DNA of 64,000 bases from Blastococcus sp. URHD0036 (GCF_000701365.1 NZ_KL370778.1:284269-348268); one strand, 5' to 3'. Shown: positions 9,204 to 18,565, numbered from the stretch's first letter. Translations and numbers: made by a program. Notes: generated by a model not told the origin, from the letters alone.

Positions 9204-10054
9204 GCCACCGATCCTGCGGGGTCGGCGCGCCAGCGGTCTTGGACGAATCCGAACTCCGCCTCCAGCCAGCGCAGCGGTGCGAGGCCGGCGAAGGCCCGCC
9301 AGTCGCGGGTCAGGTGCGACTGGTCGGCGAAGCCCGCCGCCGCGGCGAGGCCGGCAAGGTCCGGCGCGGCACCGCTGGCGACCCGCTGCGACAGCGCCCG
9401 GCGGGCCCGGTCGAAACGGACGACGCGCGCGGCCTCCTTGGGGCCCAGGCCCGTCTCCGCGCGGAAGCGGGCGGTGAGGTGCCGCTCGGACCAGCCGAGC
9501 CCGCGCGCCAGCTCGGCCACCCGCAACCGCCCGCCCGAGGCCAGGGTGAGCCGCCAGGCCTCGGCGACCTCGGCGGCCGGCGCAGGTCCGGGGCGCGCGG
9601 CCCGGGTCAGCACGTCCTCGAGCGCCGCGAAGCGGTCCGGCCAGGTGGCCGCGGCGCGCACCCGGTCGACGAGCTCCCGCGCGACCGGGCCGAGGACGTC
9701 GTCCAGCGGGCAGTCCAGCGACGCCAGCTCGCCGGCGGGGACGCCGAGCAGCCGGCGGGCGCCCAGCGGGGTGAGGCCGAGCTGGAGGCCGGCCTGCCGG
9801 CCCGGGTGGGCGATCAACGCGGGGGAGGTGTGCAGGCCGCCGACCATCGCCTCGTAGCGGCCGGGCAGCTGCGCCGGATCGGCGTGCGCGGCGATCTCCA
9901 GCGGGTCGTCCAGGGTGACGATGAAGGTCAGGGTGGGGGAGGGCAGCCCACGGTGGACGCCGGGCTCCAGGCCGCTCTGGCGGTATCCGACGGCGTCGGC
10001 GACCAGCCCGCGCAGCGGCCCCGTCGGCCGGTGCACGACGAACTCGCTGGTCAC
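9200..10054 (-). CDS. AraC-family transcriptional regulator
   Basis: 284 residues. The C-terminal 100 residues form a double helix-turn-helix of the AraC type: LRVAELARGLGWSERHLTARF is the first motif and LAAAAGFADQSHLTRDWRAFAG the second, followed by the conserved P-L-R-W end. The N-terminal 170 residues resemble the DUF6597-like sensor domain seen in actinobacterial AraC proteins; the ligand is unknown. I choose the GTG at 10054. It heads a three-gene overlapping operon with VOC and YjbR proteins and reads away from the GGDEF-EAL gene at 10169, so it may control both directions. Confidence 0.88.
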   Translation of the reverse strand: MTSEFVVHRPTGPLRGLVADAVGYRQSGLEPGVHRGLPSPTLTFIVTLDDPLEIAAHADPAQLPGRYEAMVGGLHTSPALIAHPGRQAGLQLGLTPLGARRLLGVPAGELASLDCPLDDVLGPVARELVDRVRAAATWPDRFAALEDVLTRAARPGPAPAAEVAEAWRLTLASGGRLRVAELARGLGWSERHLTARFRAETGLGPKEAARVVRFDRARRALSQRVASGAAPDLAGLAAAAGFADQSHLTRDWRAFAGLAPLRWLEAEFGFVQDRWRADPAGSVA

Positions 10055-10168
10055 CGGCTCAGGATGGCACCGGCGGCCGGGACCGTCGACCGGCTCGATC
10101 CCCCCACGGGGGCGGGTGGGGGCCGAGCGCCCCTCAAGGACGGCGACGGTGGATCCGATCTCTCCGGC

Positions 10169-12199
10169 ATGGCCCTCCTCCGCCGGCTCGCGCCCGGCTC
10201 GCTGCTGACACGGTTCGCCGTCATCAGCGCCGTGCTGACGGTCGGGCTCGGTCTGGTGCTCTTCCACGTGCACAGCGACGCGATCGCCGAGCGGGCCCGG
10301 CAGCAGGCCGAGCGGGCCGTCGTGGTGACGGTGCGCCTGGGCCTGCAGCCGCAGATCACCGCGGACGACCTGGAGAACGGGCTGGACCCCGAGCGGCTGG
10401 CGCACGTCACGGCCGCGGTGCGGACCTCCGCCGGCGACACCGTCCGCGACGAGCTCACCGCCCTCGACCCGGTCGAGATCAAGATCTACAACCGCGAGGG
10501 CGTGATCGTCTACGCCGACGAGACCGAGCTGATCGGCCGCCGGTCGACCTCCGACGACCTGGCCGAGGCCCTCGCCGGCGAGGTGGAGTCGGAGTTCACC
10601 TCGGACACCGCGGACGCCACCGGCAGCGGGGGCGGCGACCGGCGGATGCTCGAGGTCTACGTGCCCGTGCAGTTCGACGGCTCGCCGACCCCGGACGGCG
10701 TCATGGAGGTCTACCTCCCCTACGCGCCGGTCGCGACCGCGATCAGCGAGGACCTGCGCACGCTGAGCGTCACGCTGGCGATCAGCCTCGCCGTCTTCTA
10801 CGCCGCCCTCTTCCGCCTGGTCGCCGGCGCCAGCAAGCGGCTGCGCCGGCAGACCGCGGCCCTGCACGCCTCGGCCGAGCGGGACCGGCACCAGGCCACG
10901 CACGACGCACTCACCGGACTGCCCAACCGCGTGCTGCTGCGCGACCGGCTGGACCAGGCCCTGGCCGCCGCCGGGCGCTCGCGGTCCGAGGTCGCCGTCC
11001 TGCTGGTCGACCTGGACCGCTTCAAGGAGGTCAACGACACCCTCGGGCACTCGTGGGGCGACCGGCTCCTGCTGGAGATCGGTCCCCGGGTGCAGTCGGT
11101 GCTGCGCGCCGGCGACACCGTCGCCCGCCTGGGCGGCGACGAGTTCGCCGTCCTGCTGCCCGTCGTCGACGGGATCGCCGAGGCCGAGGCGGTCGCCGGC
11201 CGCATCCGGGACGCGCTGCACCGGCGGTTCGACGTCGACGGCGTCGGCCTGGACATCGAGGCCAGCATCGGGATCGCGGTGTCGCCGGAGCACGGGACGA
11301 CCAGCGAGGACCTCCAGCGCAACGCCGACATCGCCATGCACGTGGCCAAGGAGTTCAAGGCCGGGGCGGTCGTGTTCCAGCCCGCCGAGCACGTCGTCCC
11401 CTCGTCGCAGCTGACGGTGCTGGGCGACCTGCGCCGGGCGCTCGGCCGGGACGACGAGCTGGCCGTGCACTACCAGCCCCTGGTCTCCCTGACCGACGGG
11501 TGCCTGGTGGGCGCCGAGGCGCTGGTCCGCTGGCAGCACCCGGAGCGCGGGATGGTCCCGCCGGCCGACTTCATCCCGGTCGCCGAGGGCACCGGCCTGA
11601 TCCTCGCGCTCACCGAGCGCGTCCTCGACATCTCCCTGGCGCAGGTCGCCCGCTGGGCCGGCTCCGGGCACCGGCTGCCCGTGGCGGTCAACCTCTCCAC
11701 CCGGTGCCTGCTCGACGCCTCCCTGCCCGACCTCGTGGCGCGACTGCTCGCCGAGCACGGGGTGCCTGCCGCCCTGCTGCGCCTGGAGGTCACCGAGAGC
11801 GCGGTCATGGCCGACGCCGAGCGCTGCCTCGCCGTCCTGCAGCGGCTGCGCGGCCTGGGCGTGCACCTGTCCATCGACGACTTCGGCACCGGCTACAGCT
11901 CGATGGCGCAGCTGCGCCGGCTGCCGGTCGACGAGCTGAAGATCGACCAGTCCTTCGTGCTCGGCATGACCGTCAGCGAGCAGGACGCCGTCCTGGTCCG
12001 GACGGCGGTCGACCTCGCGCACAACCTCGGTCTCACCGTCGTGGCCGAGGGAGTGGAGCGGGAGGAGCACGTCACCGCGCTGCGCGAGCTGGGCTGCGAC
12101 GTCGCCCAGGGGTACTTCTTCGCCCGACCCATGCCGGCCGGTGACCTCACCGCGCTCCTCGCCGCCCGGCACCTGACCGGTGACCGCCTGTACGCCTGA
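10169..12199 (+). CDS. membrane-bound GGDEF-EAL c-di-GMP enzyme
   Basis: 676 residues. A first membrane segment (about 12-32), a periplasmic sensor region (33-185) and a second segment (about 190-212) precede the GGDEF domain. GGDEF is intact at 322-326 with RAGD ahead of it. The EAL domain follows with EAL at 450-452, the metal-binding DDFGTGYSS near 570 and later KIDQSF and VVAEGVE blocks. Both catalytic sites look complete, so it could make and degrade c-di-GMP; which dominates cannot be told. Start is the ATG before the first hydrophobic segment. Earlier in-frame starts would run into the divergent AraC start. Confidence 0.9.
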   Translation: MALLRRLAPGSLLTRFAVISAVLTVGLGLVLFHVHSDAIAERARQQAERAVVVTVRLGLQPQITADDLENGLDPERLAHVTAAVRTSAGDTVRDELTALDPVEIKIYNREGVIVYADETELIGRRSTSDDLAEALAGEVESEFTSDTADATGSGGGDRRMLEVYVPVQFDGSPTPDGVMEVYLPYAPVATAISEDLRTLSVTLAISLAVFYAALFRLVAGASKRLRRQTAALHASAERDRHQATHDALTGLPNRVLLRDRLDQALAAAGRSRSEVAVLLVDLDRFKEVNDTLGHSWGDRLLLEIGPRVQSVLRAGDTVARLGGDEFAVLLPVVDGIAEAEAVAGRIRDALHRRFDVDGVGLDIEASIGIAVSPEHGTTSEDLQRNADIAMHVAKEFKAGAVVFQPAEHVVPSSQLTVLGDLRRALGRDDELAVHYQPLVSLTDGCLVGAEALVRWQHPERGMVPPADFIPVAEGTGLILALTERVLDISLAQVARWAGSGHRLPVAVNLSTRCLLDASLPDLVARLLAEHGVPAALLRLEVTESAVMADAERCLAVLQRLRGLGVHLSIDDFGTGYSSMAQLRRLPVDELKIDQSFVLGMTVSEQDAVLVRTAVDLAHNLGLTVVAEGVEREEHVTALRELGCDVAQGYFFARPMPAGDLTALLAARHLTGDRLYA

Positions 12200-12209
12200 C
12201 CGTCGCCGG

Positions 12210-13055
12210 TCAGCCCTCCACGGACTCCAGGAACCGGCGCAGCGTCTCCAGGAACACCTCGGGCTGCTCGGAGTGCACCCAGTGCCCGGCGCCCTTGATC
12301 TTCACCAGCCGGGTGTGCGGGAAGAGCTCGTCCATCCGCGCCCGGTCCTGCGGGAGCACGTAGTGGCTGTTCGCGCCGGCCACCCAGAGCACCGGCCCGT
12401 CGAACGTCGCGCCCGGCGGCGGGTCGGGGAACCCGCGCAGCGCCTCGAGGTCGCGGCCGAGCAGCTCGAGGTTGAGCCGCCAGCGCCAGCCGCCGTCCGC
12501 GCCGACGCCGTCGCGGACCAGCGACTGCAGCAGGAACGAGCGCACCATCCGGCTGGGCACGGCCTCGCGCAGCGCCGCGTCGGCGTCGTCGCGCGTCTTC
12601 AGCTCGTCGAGGTCGACCGCCTGCATCGCGGCGATGAACGCGGCGAACGGCGAGGCCTCCTCGTCGGGGTCGTCGGTGCGCCCCCCGGACACCGGGTACT
12701 CGACCGGGGCCATGTCGACGACGACGAGCGCGCGCAGCAGCTCCGGCCGGCGCAGCGCCAGCTGCATGCCCACCTTGCCGCCCATGGAGTGCCCGACCAG
12801 CGTCGCCGGCTCGCCGAACGACTCCAGCTCCGCGGCCACGAGCCCGGCCATGTCGAGGTAGTCGACCCGCTCGGTCCACGGCGAGTGCCCGTGGTTGGGC
12901 AGGTCCAGCAGCGTGACCCGGTGCCGGCCGGACAGCCCCTTGGCGATCGTCGTCCAGTTCTTCCCCTGACCGAACAGGCCGTGCACGAACACCACCCGCG
13001 GACCGGCCTCGCCCACCGTGCGGGCGTGCAGCCGTTCCTCGGGGTCCGTGGTCAC
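12210..13055 (-). CDS. alpha/beta hydrolase (YbfF/ABHD11-like esterase)
   Basis: 281 residues with the alpha/beta-hydrolase core: oxyanion region VFVHGLFGQGKNW, nucleophile elbow GHSMGG, an aspartate on the strand before VAGANSHYV, and the catalytic histidine in GAGHWVHSEQP near the C-terminus. The GLFGxxxNW and DLPNHGHSPW patterns fit the YbfF/ABHD11 esterase group rather than haloalkane dehalogenases. The natural substrate is unknown. Start is a GTG. It ends 10 bases from the convergent GGDEF-EAL gene and is divergent from the SNF2-like helicase. Confidence 0.88.
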   Translation of the reverse strand: MTTDPEERLHARTVGEAGPRVVFVHGLFGQGKNWTTIAKGLSGRHRVTLLDLPNHGHSPWTERVDYLDMAGLVAAELESFGEPATLVGHSMGGKVGMQLALRRPELLRALVVVDMAPVEYPVSGGRTDDPDEEASPFAAFIAAMQAVDLDELKTRDDADAALREAVPSRMVRSFLLQSLVRDGVGADGGWRWRLNLELLGRDLEALRGFPDPPPGATFDGPVLWVAGANSHYVLPQDRARMDELFPHTRLVKIKGAGHWVHSEQPEVFLETLRRFLESVEG

Positions 13056-13164
13056 CCGGCGATTCCACCAGAGTCGCCGCGCGCGGCGGGACGCGGCGCG
13101 GTTCCCCGGGACCGTCGGTGCCGCCGCCTACCGTCGTCGGCCGGACCACAGGGGGAGCAGCACC

Positions 13165-14907
13165 ATGCCCGGACGGCGCCGCCGGACCAGCACCACCCGC
13201 GCGAGCGGGACGACGACCCGCACCGCCACCACGCGGCGCGCGCCCGCCCGCCGGGCCGCGAAGCCCGCTCCGGACCTGCCCACCGCGGGCCCCGGCGAGC
13301 GGATCTGGGTGCTCGCCGTCCCCTTCCGCGCCCCCGCTCCCGGCGCGAGCTGGCACGCGGGCCTGCAGGCGACCGTGTACGTGGGCCGGTCGCTCCCGCC
13401 GGAGCTCGCCCCCTACGACCCGGGGCCGTACACGCTGGAGCGCTTCCTCGAGGACGAGCTCAACGACGAGCCCCGGCCGCTGCCGCCTGCGAAGTCGCTC
13501 GAGCCGCGCGAGGAGCAGTGCACCGGCGCCGACGCCGTCATCGCGTCGGCCGCCGCCGGGCACCGGGTGTTCCTGCTCGGCGACGACCCCGGCGTCGGCA
13601 AGACCGGGACGGCGATCATGGCCGCCCGCGAGGTGTGCGAGATGCGCGGCGGCGACCGGGTGCTCGTCGTCGCCGACCGGCCCGCCGCGATCACGATCCC
13701 GCACTGGACCCGGTCGATCGCCGGCTTCGGCGACGGCGGCCTGCGCTGGTGCGTCACGACGTGGGACCGGCTGGCCAAGGTGGCGGCGCTGCTGAAGACC
13801 GCGCCGCAGTTCGACGTCGTCATCGGCGACGAGGCGCACATGGTCCGGCACACCACCACGCAGCGCTGGAAGCACTGGAAGTCGGTGTCCGGCGCGGCCC
13901 GGGTCAAGGACGCGCCCTTCGTCATCGCGGCCACCGCCACCCCGGCGCACTCCCCGCTGGAGCTGCCCTACCTCGCGCCGCAGTTCGCCGCCCGGGCCGG
14001 GGAGCCGCTGCGGTCCTGGGCCGACCTCCCGGCGAAGCTGACCGAGCACGGGTTCCACGTGGAACGCGGCCGCTACGGCTGGGCATGGACCGAGGACGCC
14101 GGCGAGCGCCGCGCCGACCTCGCGCGGCTGCAGGATTGGCTGACCGGCGGGGAGCCTCCGGCGGCGCTGCACCGGTCGGCGCCGTGGGGGCCGGTCTCGG
14201 TGAGCGGCACCGCCGTGGCGCTGAGCCCCGCCGAGCGGGCGAGCTACGAGGCGGAGTGGGGGGAGTTCCGCGCCGAGATGCAGCTGGCCCGCAAGGGGCG
14301 ACAGACCGCCCGCGGCCGGGCCGCCCTGCTGCGGTTCCGGCAGAAGGCCGGGCTGATCCGCGTCCCGGCGACCGTCGACTGGGTGAAGGCGCAGGTCGAG
14401 GCGGAGCGGCAGGTGGCGGTGTCGGTGGAGTTCGTCGAGACCGCGGCCGACCCGATCCGCGAGGCGCTGCTGGACGCCGGGATCGCCGTCGCCGGCATCT
14501 ACGGCCGTGACCGGTTCGACCCCGAGGCGGAGCGGCTGCGGTTCCAGACCGGCGCGGCGCCGGTCTGCGTCTTCACCGTGACGGCGTCGATCAGCCTGCA
14601 CGCCGGCGAGCTGCTGCCCGGGGGCGCGACGGCGAGCGACCTGCCGCGGGTGGGCCTGTTCCACCAGCCGCGCTTCTCCGGCATCCAGGCCCGCCAGGTC
14701 ACCGGCCGCACCCACCGCGACGGGCAGACCTCGCCGTGGCGGGTGGCGTTCGCCGAGGACACCGTGGAGGAGCAGGTGGCCCGCGTGATGGTGGAGCGGC
14801 TGGCGGTCAGCGGCTCCACCGCCGGCGCCGACACCGCGTCGCTGCAGGAGATCGCGGAGCTGCTCGACGCCGACTGGCTGCCCGGCACGGCCCTCACCGA
14901 GGCCTGA
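13165..14907 (+). CDS. small SNF2-like DEAH helicase/ATPase
   Basis: 580 residues. After a basic, Arg/Thr-rich N-terminal 45 residues comes motif I GDDPGVGKT, motif II DEAH, motif III TATPAHS and, near the C-terminus, motif VI QVTGRTHRDGQ. That order and motif VI are typical of SNF2/RapA ATPases. The protein is short, has no recognisable DNA-targeting domain, and resembles phage or mobile-element helicases. Its role (replication-fork or nucleoprotein remodelling) is inference. GGGGGAG lies seven bases before the ATG. The reading frame contains an exact parS site. No phage genes are adjacent. Confidence 0.8.
   Translation: MPGRRRRTSTTRASGTTTRTATTRRAPARRAAKPAPDLPTAGPGERIWVLAVPFRAPAPGASWHAGLQATVYVGRSLPPELAPYDPGPYTLERFLEDELNDEPRPLPPAKSLEPREEQCTGADAVIASAAAGHRVFLLGDDPGVGKTGTAIMAAREVCEMRGGDRVLVVADRPAAITIPHWTRSIAGFGDGGLRWCVTTWDRLAKVAALLKTAPQFDVVIGDEAHMVRHTTTQRWKHWKSVSGAARVKDAPFVIAATATPAHSPLELPYLAPQFAARAGEPLRSWADLPAKLTEHGFHVERGRYGWAWTEDAGERRADLARLQDWLTGGEPPAALHRSAPWGPVSVSGTAVALSPAERASYEAEWGEFRAEMQLARKGRQTARGRAALLRFRQKAGLIRVPATVDWVKAQVEAERQVAVSVEFVETAADPIREALLDAGIAVAGIYGRDRFDPEAERLRFQTGAAPVCVFTVTASISLHAGELLPGGATASDLPRVGLFHQPRFSGIQARQVTGRTHRDGQTSPWRVAFAEDTVEEQVARVMVERLAVSGSTAGADTASLQEIAELLDADWLPGTALTEA
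14052..14065. promoter_or_regulatory. parS site inside helicase gene
   Basis: Exact GTTCCACGTGGAAC within the coding sequence, encoding part of GFHVERG. Confidence 0.92.
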
Positions 14908-14939
14908 GCGCCGTCCCGCCGCGGCAGTGCCGCGCCGTC

Positions 14940-14975
14940 GTCGCCGGTGCCGCCCCACAGCGCGGCACCGGCGAC
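14940..14975. terminator. bidirectional hairpin terminator
   Basis: Perfect 14-bp arms (14940-14953 and 14962-14975, GTCGCCGGTGCCGC and complement) with an 8-base loop, between the convergent helicase and flotillin genes. No T-run follows, as is usual in high-GC actinobacteria. Confidence 0.65.
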
Positions 14976-14994
14976 CACAGGCCGGCAGTGGGCG

Positions 14995-16527
14995 TCAGTG
15001 CGGGGCGGCGCCGTTCCCGTCGGCCGGAGAGCCGTCGACGGGGATGTGGGTGACACCGTCCGCGATGTCCTGCTTGGTGAAGCGGCGCAGCAGCGCGCCG
15101 ACGTCCAGGCCGGTGAGGTCACCGGACAGCTGCAGCCCCTGGGCGACGTTGCTCGCCACCGACCGGCCCAGCGACCCCGCGCCGTCGGTGGAGATGACCG
15201 TCATCTTGTCCACGCTCGACAGCGGCGCCGCCGCGGCGGCGACCACCTCGGGCAGCACCTTGACCAGCATCTCCAGGATCGCGGCCTCGCCGTACTTGGC
15301 GAACGCGTCCGAGCGCGCGTCCAGTGCCTCGGCCTCGGCCTGACCGCGGGCCAGGATCGCCGCGGCCTCCGCCGCGCCCTCCCGCTCCACGGCGTCGGCG
15401 ATCGCCTGACGGCGCAGCTTCTCGGCCTCACCGCGCTTGGCGCCCTCGACCGCCTCGGCCTCGGCCAGCGCGGAGCGGCGGGCCCGCTCGCCCTCACCGG
15501 AGAGCTTCGCCTGCTCGGCGGCCGCCTGGGCGGCGGCGATGGTGGCCTGCCGCTGCGCCTCCGCGGTGAGGATCGCGGAGTTCTTGCGGCCCTCGGCCTC
15601 CTGCTCCACGCGGTACCGCTCGGCGTCGGCGGGCCGGCGGACCTTGGTGTCCAGCTGCCGCTCGGTCAGCGACGCCGTCCGGACGGCGACCTTCTCCTGC
15701 TCGGCGAGGATCGCCTGGTCCTGCGCGGCCTGGGCCAGCGGTCCGGCGGCTGCGGCCCGGGCCTTGGCGGCGTCGGTCTCGGCGGCGATCTCGGCCTGCT
15801 TGAGCGCCAGCTGGCGCTGGGAGATCGCGATCGCCTCGTCGGCCAGCAGCTGCTCCTGCTGCGCGGCCTGGCGGGCCCGCGCCTCGGCGATGCTGGCCTC
15901 CTTGAGCACCCGCGCGGCCTCGGGACGACCCAGGTCGGCGAGGTAGGTGCCCTCCGCCTGGATGTCCTGCAACTGGAAGGTGTCGAGCACCAGGCCCTGG
16001 CCGGTCAGGGAGGACTCCGCCTCCTCGGCGACGGCGGAGGCGAACGCCGCCCGGTCGCGGATGATCTCCTCGATCGTCAGCCGGCCCACGATCGAGCGCA
16101 GCGCACCGGCCAGCACCTCCGAGGTGAAGGTGTCGATGCCCTGCTGCTGGTTGAGGAAGCGCTGCGCGGCCGCGCGGATCGAGTGCTCGGTGCCGCCGAC
16201 CTTGACGATGGCCACACCCTCCAGGTCGCACTTGACGCCCTGCTTGGACACCGCCCCGCGGATGCCCACCGGGATGCGCCGGCTGGAGAGGTCCATCGTG
16301 TGCAGCTTCTGGACGACGGGGAGCACGAACACGCTCGCGCCCATGACCACCTTCTGGCCGGAGCTGTCCCGCGACACCCCGCCCTCCGCGTCGGTGACCT
16401 GCCGGCCCTGACGGCCGGTGACCAGGAACGCCTGGTTCGGCCCGGCGACCTTGATCCGGCTGAGCACGAACAGCACGAGCAGGACCGCGAGGACGACGAT
16501 GCCGCCGACGGCGATGAGCAGGGTCAC
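14995..16527 (-). CDS. floT: flotillin-family SPFH protein
   Basis: 510 residues. One N-terminal membrane segment (2-24) leads into the SPFH/band 7 domain (about 25-200). A long alanine/glutamate-rich coiled coil (about 205-400) with repeated EA/AE pairs and a flotillin C-terminal region follow. Flotillins scaffold membrane microdomains and affect fluidity and signalling-protein assembly. The ATG overlaps the stop of the NfeD-like gene (ATGA), the classic NfeD-flotillin pairing. A strong hairpin follows the gene. A different SPFH protein of the band-7 type without membrane anchor is encoded at 24368. Confidence 0.92.
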   Translation of the reverse strand: MTLLIAVGGIVVLAVLLVLFVLSRIKVAGPNQAFLVTGRQGRQVTDAEGGVSRDSSGQKVVMGASVFVLPVVQKLHTMDLSSRRIPVGIRGAVSKQGVKCDLEGVAIVKVGGTEHSIRAAAQRFLNQQQGIDTFTSEVLAGALRSIVGRLTIEEIIRDRAAFASAVAEEAESSLTGQGLVLDTFQLQDIQAEGTYLADLGRPEAARVLKEASIAEARARQAAQQEQLLADEAIAISQRQLALKQAEIAAETDAAKARAAAAGPLAQAAQDQAILAEQEKVAVRTASLTERQLDTKVRRPADAERYRVEQEAEGRKNSAILTAEAQRQATIAAAQAAAEQAKLSGEGERARRSALAEAEAVEGAKRGEAEKLRRQAIADAVEREGAAEAAAILARGQAEAEALDARSDAFAKYGEAAILEMLVKVLPEVVAAAAAPLSSVDKMTVISTDGAGSLGRSVASNVAQGLQLSGDLTGLDVGALLRRFTKQDIADGVTHIPVDGSPADGNGAAPH

Positions 16528-17078
16528 GGGAGCTCTCCGACTTCTGGGAGGGGGTCTGGGGCGGTCGACACGACGTGGACGGCGGTCTCGCTGAGCGCCT
16601 CGACCACGTAGACGGGGGTGCCGGCCGGCAGCGGGACGTCGCTGCGGGCCGCGTACTTCAGGCGCTGGCCGGCCAGGCTCAGCCGCACCTCGCCGTAGCC
16701 GGTCGCGGGCACCGCGGAGACGACGACGCCCTGCGTGCCGGCCAGGTGGTGGCGGGTCAGCGTCTCGGTCGTCGGCATGTCGCGCAGCGCGCGGGAGAGC
16801 CGGACCGCGCCCCAGGCCAGGGGGACGGCGAGCGCCAGCCCGACCAGGAGCGCGATGAGCACGGTCGCCGTCCCGCCGAGGGACTCCGGCAGCAGAGCGG
16901 TCGCCGCGGCACCGCCGAAGCCGACGCCGCCGAGCAGCGCGGCCACCGCCTCGAGCGAGAACGGGCCGCCGTCGGCGTCGAAGGCCAGGTGGCCGATCTC
17001 GCCGACCAGCAGGGAGACCAGCAGCAGGACCACGCCGATGGTGCCGACGACGAGGAAGGCGGTCGCTGCGGCGTCCAC
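16524..17078 (-). CDS. NfeD-like membrane protein
   Basis: 184 residues: three hydrophobic segments (about 6-27, 45-66 and 72-95) and a C-terminal OB-fold-like domain (about 115-180, including GTQGVVVSAVPATGYGEVRLSLAGQ), as in short NfeD proteins. These partner flotillins. The GTG at 17078 is chosen because GAGGGGG stands just upstream; the frame is open further back but with no such site. It overlaps the flotillin start by four bases. It reads away from dinB. Confidence 0.85.
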   Translation of the reverse strand: MDAAATAFLVVGTIGVVLLLVSLLVGEIGHLAFDADGGPFSLEAVAALLGGVGFGGAAATALLPESLGGTATVLIALLVGLALAVPLAWGAVRLSRALRDMPTTETLTRHHLAGTQGVVVSAVPATGYGEVRLSLAGQRLKYAARSDVPLPAGTPVYVVEALSETAVHVVSTAPDPLPEVGELP

Positions 17079-17194
17079 GGTCCCCCTCGCTGCTGGTGGT
17101 CTCCCGTCCGCAGACTCCCAGCCCGGCAGGCGGCGATCAACCGGTTCTGGGACGCATCCGTGCCGGTTCACCCAGGCGTGTCGGCAGAGCGCGG

Positions 17195-17206
17195 GAGAAT
17201 GGCCGG
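17195..17206 (+). promoter_or_regulatory. -10 hexamer of a predicted leaderless promoter (dinB)
   Basis: GAGAAT at 17195-17200, then six bases, then the GTG of dinB. The transcript would begin at the start codon. A GGGAG overlapping it could alternatively serve as a ribosome-binding site. Confidence 0.45.
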
Positions 17207-18541
17207 GTGCGACGAGAGGCCAGCGTGCTCCACCTGGACCTCGACGCCTTCTTCGCCGCCGTCGAGCAGCGGGACAAGCCCTCGCTGCGCGGCCGCCCCG
17301 TCGTCGTCGGCGGGGTGGGCGGCCGCGGCGTCGTCGCGACCGCCTCCTACGAGGCGCGGGCGTTCGGCGCCCGGTCGGCGATGTCCACCGCGGAGGCCCG
17401 GCGCCGCTGCCCCGCGGGGACGGCGTTCCTGGGCGGCCGGTTCGCGGCCTACCGGGCCACGTCGGAGGTCGTGATGGGGCTGCTGCGCGAGCTGTCCCCG
17501 CTGGTGGAGCCGGTGTCGATCGACGAGGCGTACGTGGACCTCGCGGCCGGCCCGGCCGCCGACCTGTCGGTCGAGGGTGTGACGGAACTGGCCCGGGACC
17601 TCAAGGAGCGGATCGCGGCGGCGACCGGCGGGGTGACCGGGTCGGTGGGCATCGGCAGCTCGAAGCTGATGGCCAAGCTCGGGTCGGAGATGGACAAGCC
17701 CGACGGCCTGGTCGTCGTGCCGCCGGGCACGGAACTCGAGCTGCTCCACCCGCTGCCCGTGACGTCCCTCGGCGGGGTCGGGCCGGCGACCGCCGAGCGG
17801 CTGCACGCGGTCGGGATCCGGACCGTCGGCGATCTCGCCGCCCGCTCACTGCCCGACCTCGTCGCGCTGGCCGGCCGGGCGCACGGCACGGGGCTCTACC
17901 AGCTGGCCCGCGCCGAGGACGACCGCGCCGTCGTCGCCGACCGGGAGACCAAGTCGGTCTCGGCCGAGGAGACCTTCGAGCGGGACCTGACCGACCGGAC
18001 CCTGCTGGGCCGCGAGATCGACGCGATGGCCGCCCGCGTCGGGGGGCGGCTGCGGGCGGCCGCCTACTCCGGTCGCACGGTGACCCTCAAGCTCCGCCGC
18101 TACGACTTCACGACGCTGACCCGCTCGCAGACGCTGCCGCAGCCCACCGACGACTCCCGGCTGATCGCCGGCATCGCGCAGCGGCTGCTCGACGAGGCAG
18201 GCACCGCCGGTGGCCTGCGGCTGCTCGGCGTCGGCGTCTCCGGGCTCTCCCTCTACGCGCAGGGCGACCTGTTCGCCGAGGAGCCCACCGACGCGGCTCC
18301 TCCGGCGGAGGGTGCCGCGCCGGCCGTCGCCGAGCCCGAGCCGGAGCTGCCCGCGGAGCGCCGGTGGTGGCCGGGGCAGGACGTGCGGCACGACGAGCTC
18401 GGTCCGGGCTGGGTGTGGGGTCGCGGCATCGGGCGGGTCACCGTGCGGTTCGAGGGGCCCCTGACCCCGCCCGGGCCGGTGCGCACCTTCCCCGCCGACG
18501 ACCCTGAGCTGCACCCCGCCGACCCGCCGGACTGGCGGTGA
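17207..18541 (+). CDS. dinB: DNA polymerase IV (Y-family)
   Basis: 444 residues. Catalytic acidic residues lie in LDLDAFFAAVEQ (near residue 10) and SIDEAY (Asp106, Glu107). The palm, finger and thumb regions, the helix-hairpin-helix (SLGGVGPATAERL) and the little-finger domain (about 245-345) are all present. QGDLF near 351 fits a beta-clamp-binding motif. A further 85 residues carry a conserved actinobacterial tail (WWPGQDVRHDELGPGWVWG). The enzyme does translesion synthesis. I see no LexA box upstream, so damage induction is not indicated. It is divergent from the NfeD gene. Confidence 0.94.
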   Translation: MRREASVLHLDLDAFFAAVEQRDKPSLRGRPVVVGGVGGRGVVATASYEARAFGARSAMSTAEARRRCPAGTAFLGGRFAAYRATSEVVMGLLRELSPLVEPVSIDEAYVDLAAGPAADLSVEGVTELARDLKERIAAATGGVTGSVGIGSSKLMAKLGSEMDKPDGLVVVPPGTELELLHPLPVTSLGGVGPATAERLHAVGIRTVGDLAARSLPDLVALAGRAHGTGLYQLARAEDDRAVVADRETKSVSAEETFERDLTDRTLLGREIDAMAARVGGRLRAAAYSGRTVTLKLRRYDFTTLTRSQTLPQPTDDSRLIAGIAQRLLDEAGTAGGLRLLGVGVSGLSLYAQGDLFAEEPTDAAPPAEGAAPAVAEPEPELPAERRWWPGQDVRHDELGPGWVWGRGIGRVTVRFEGPLTPPGPVRTFPADDPELHPADPPDWR

Positions 18542-18565
18542 CCCGCACCGACCCGGTGAGGGGGC

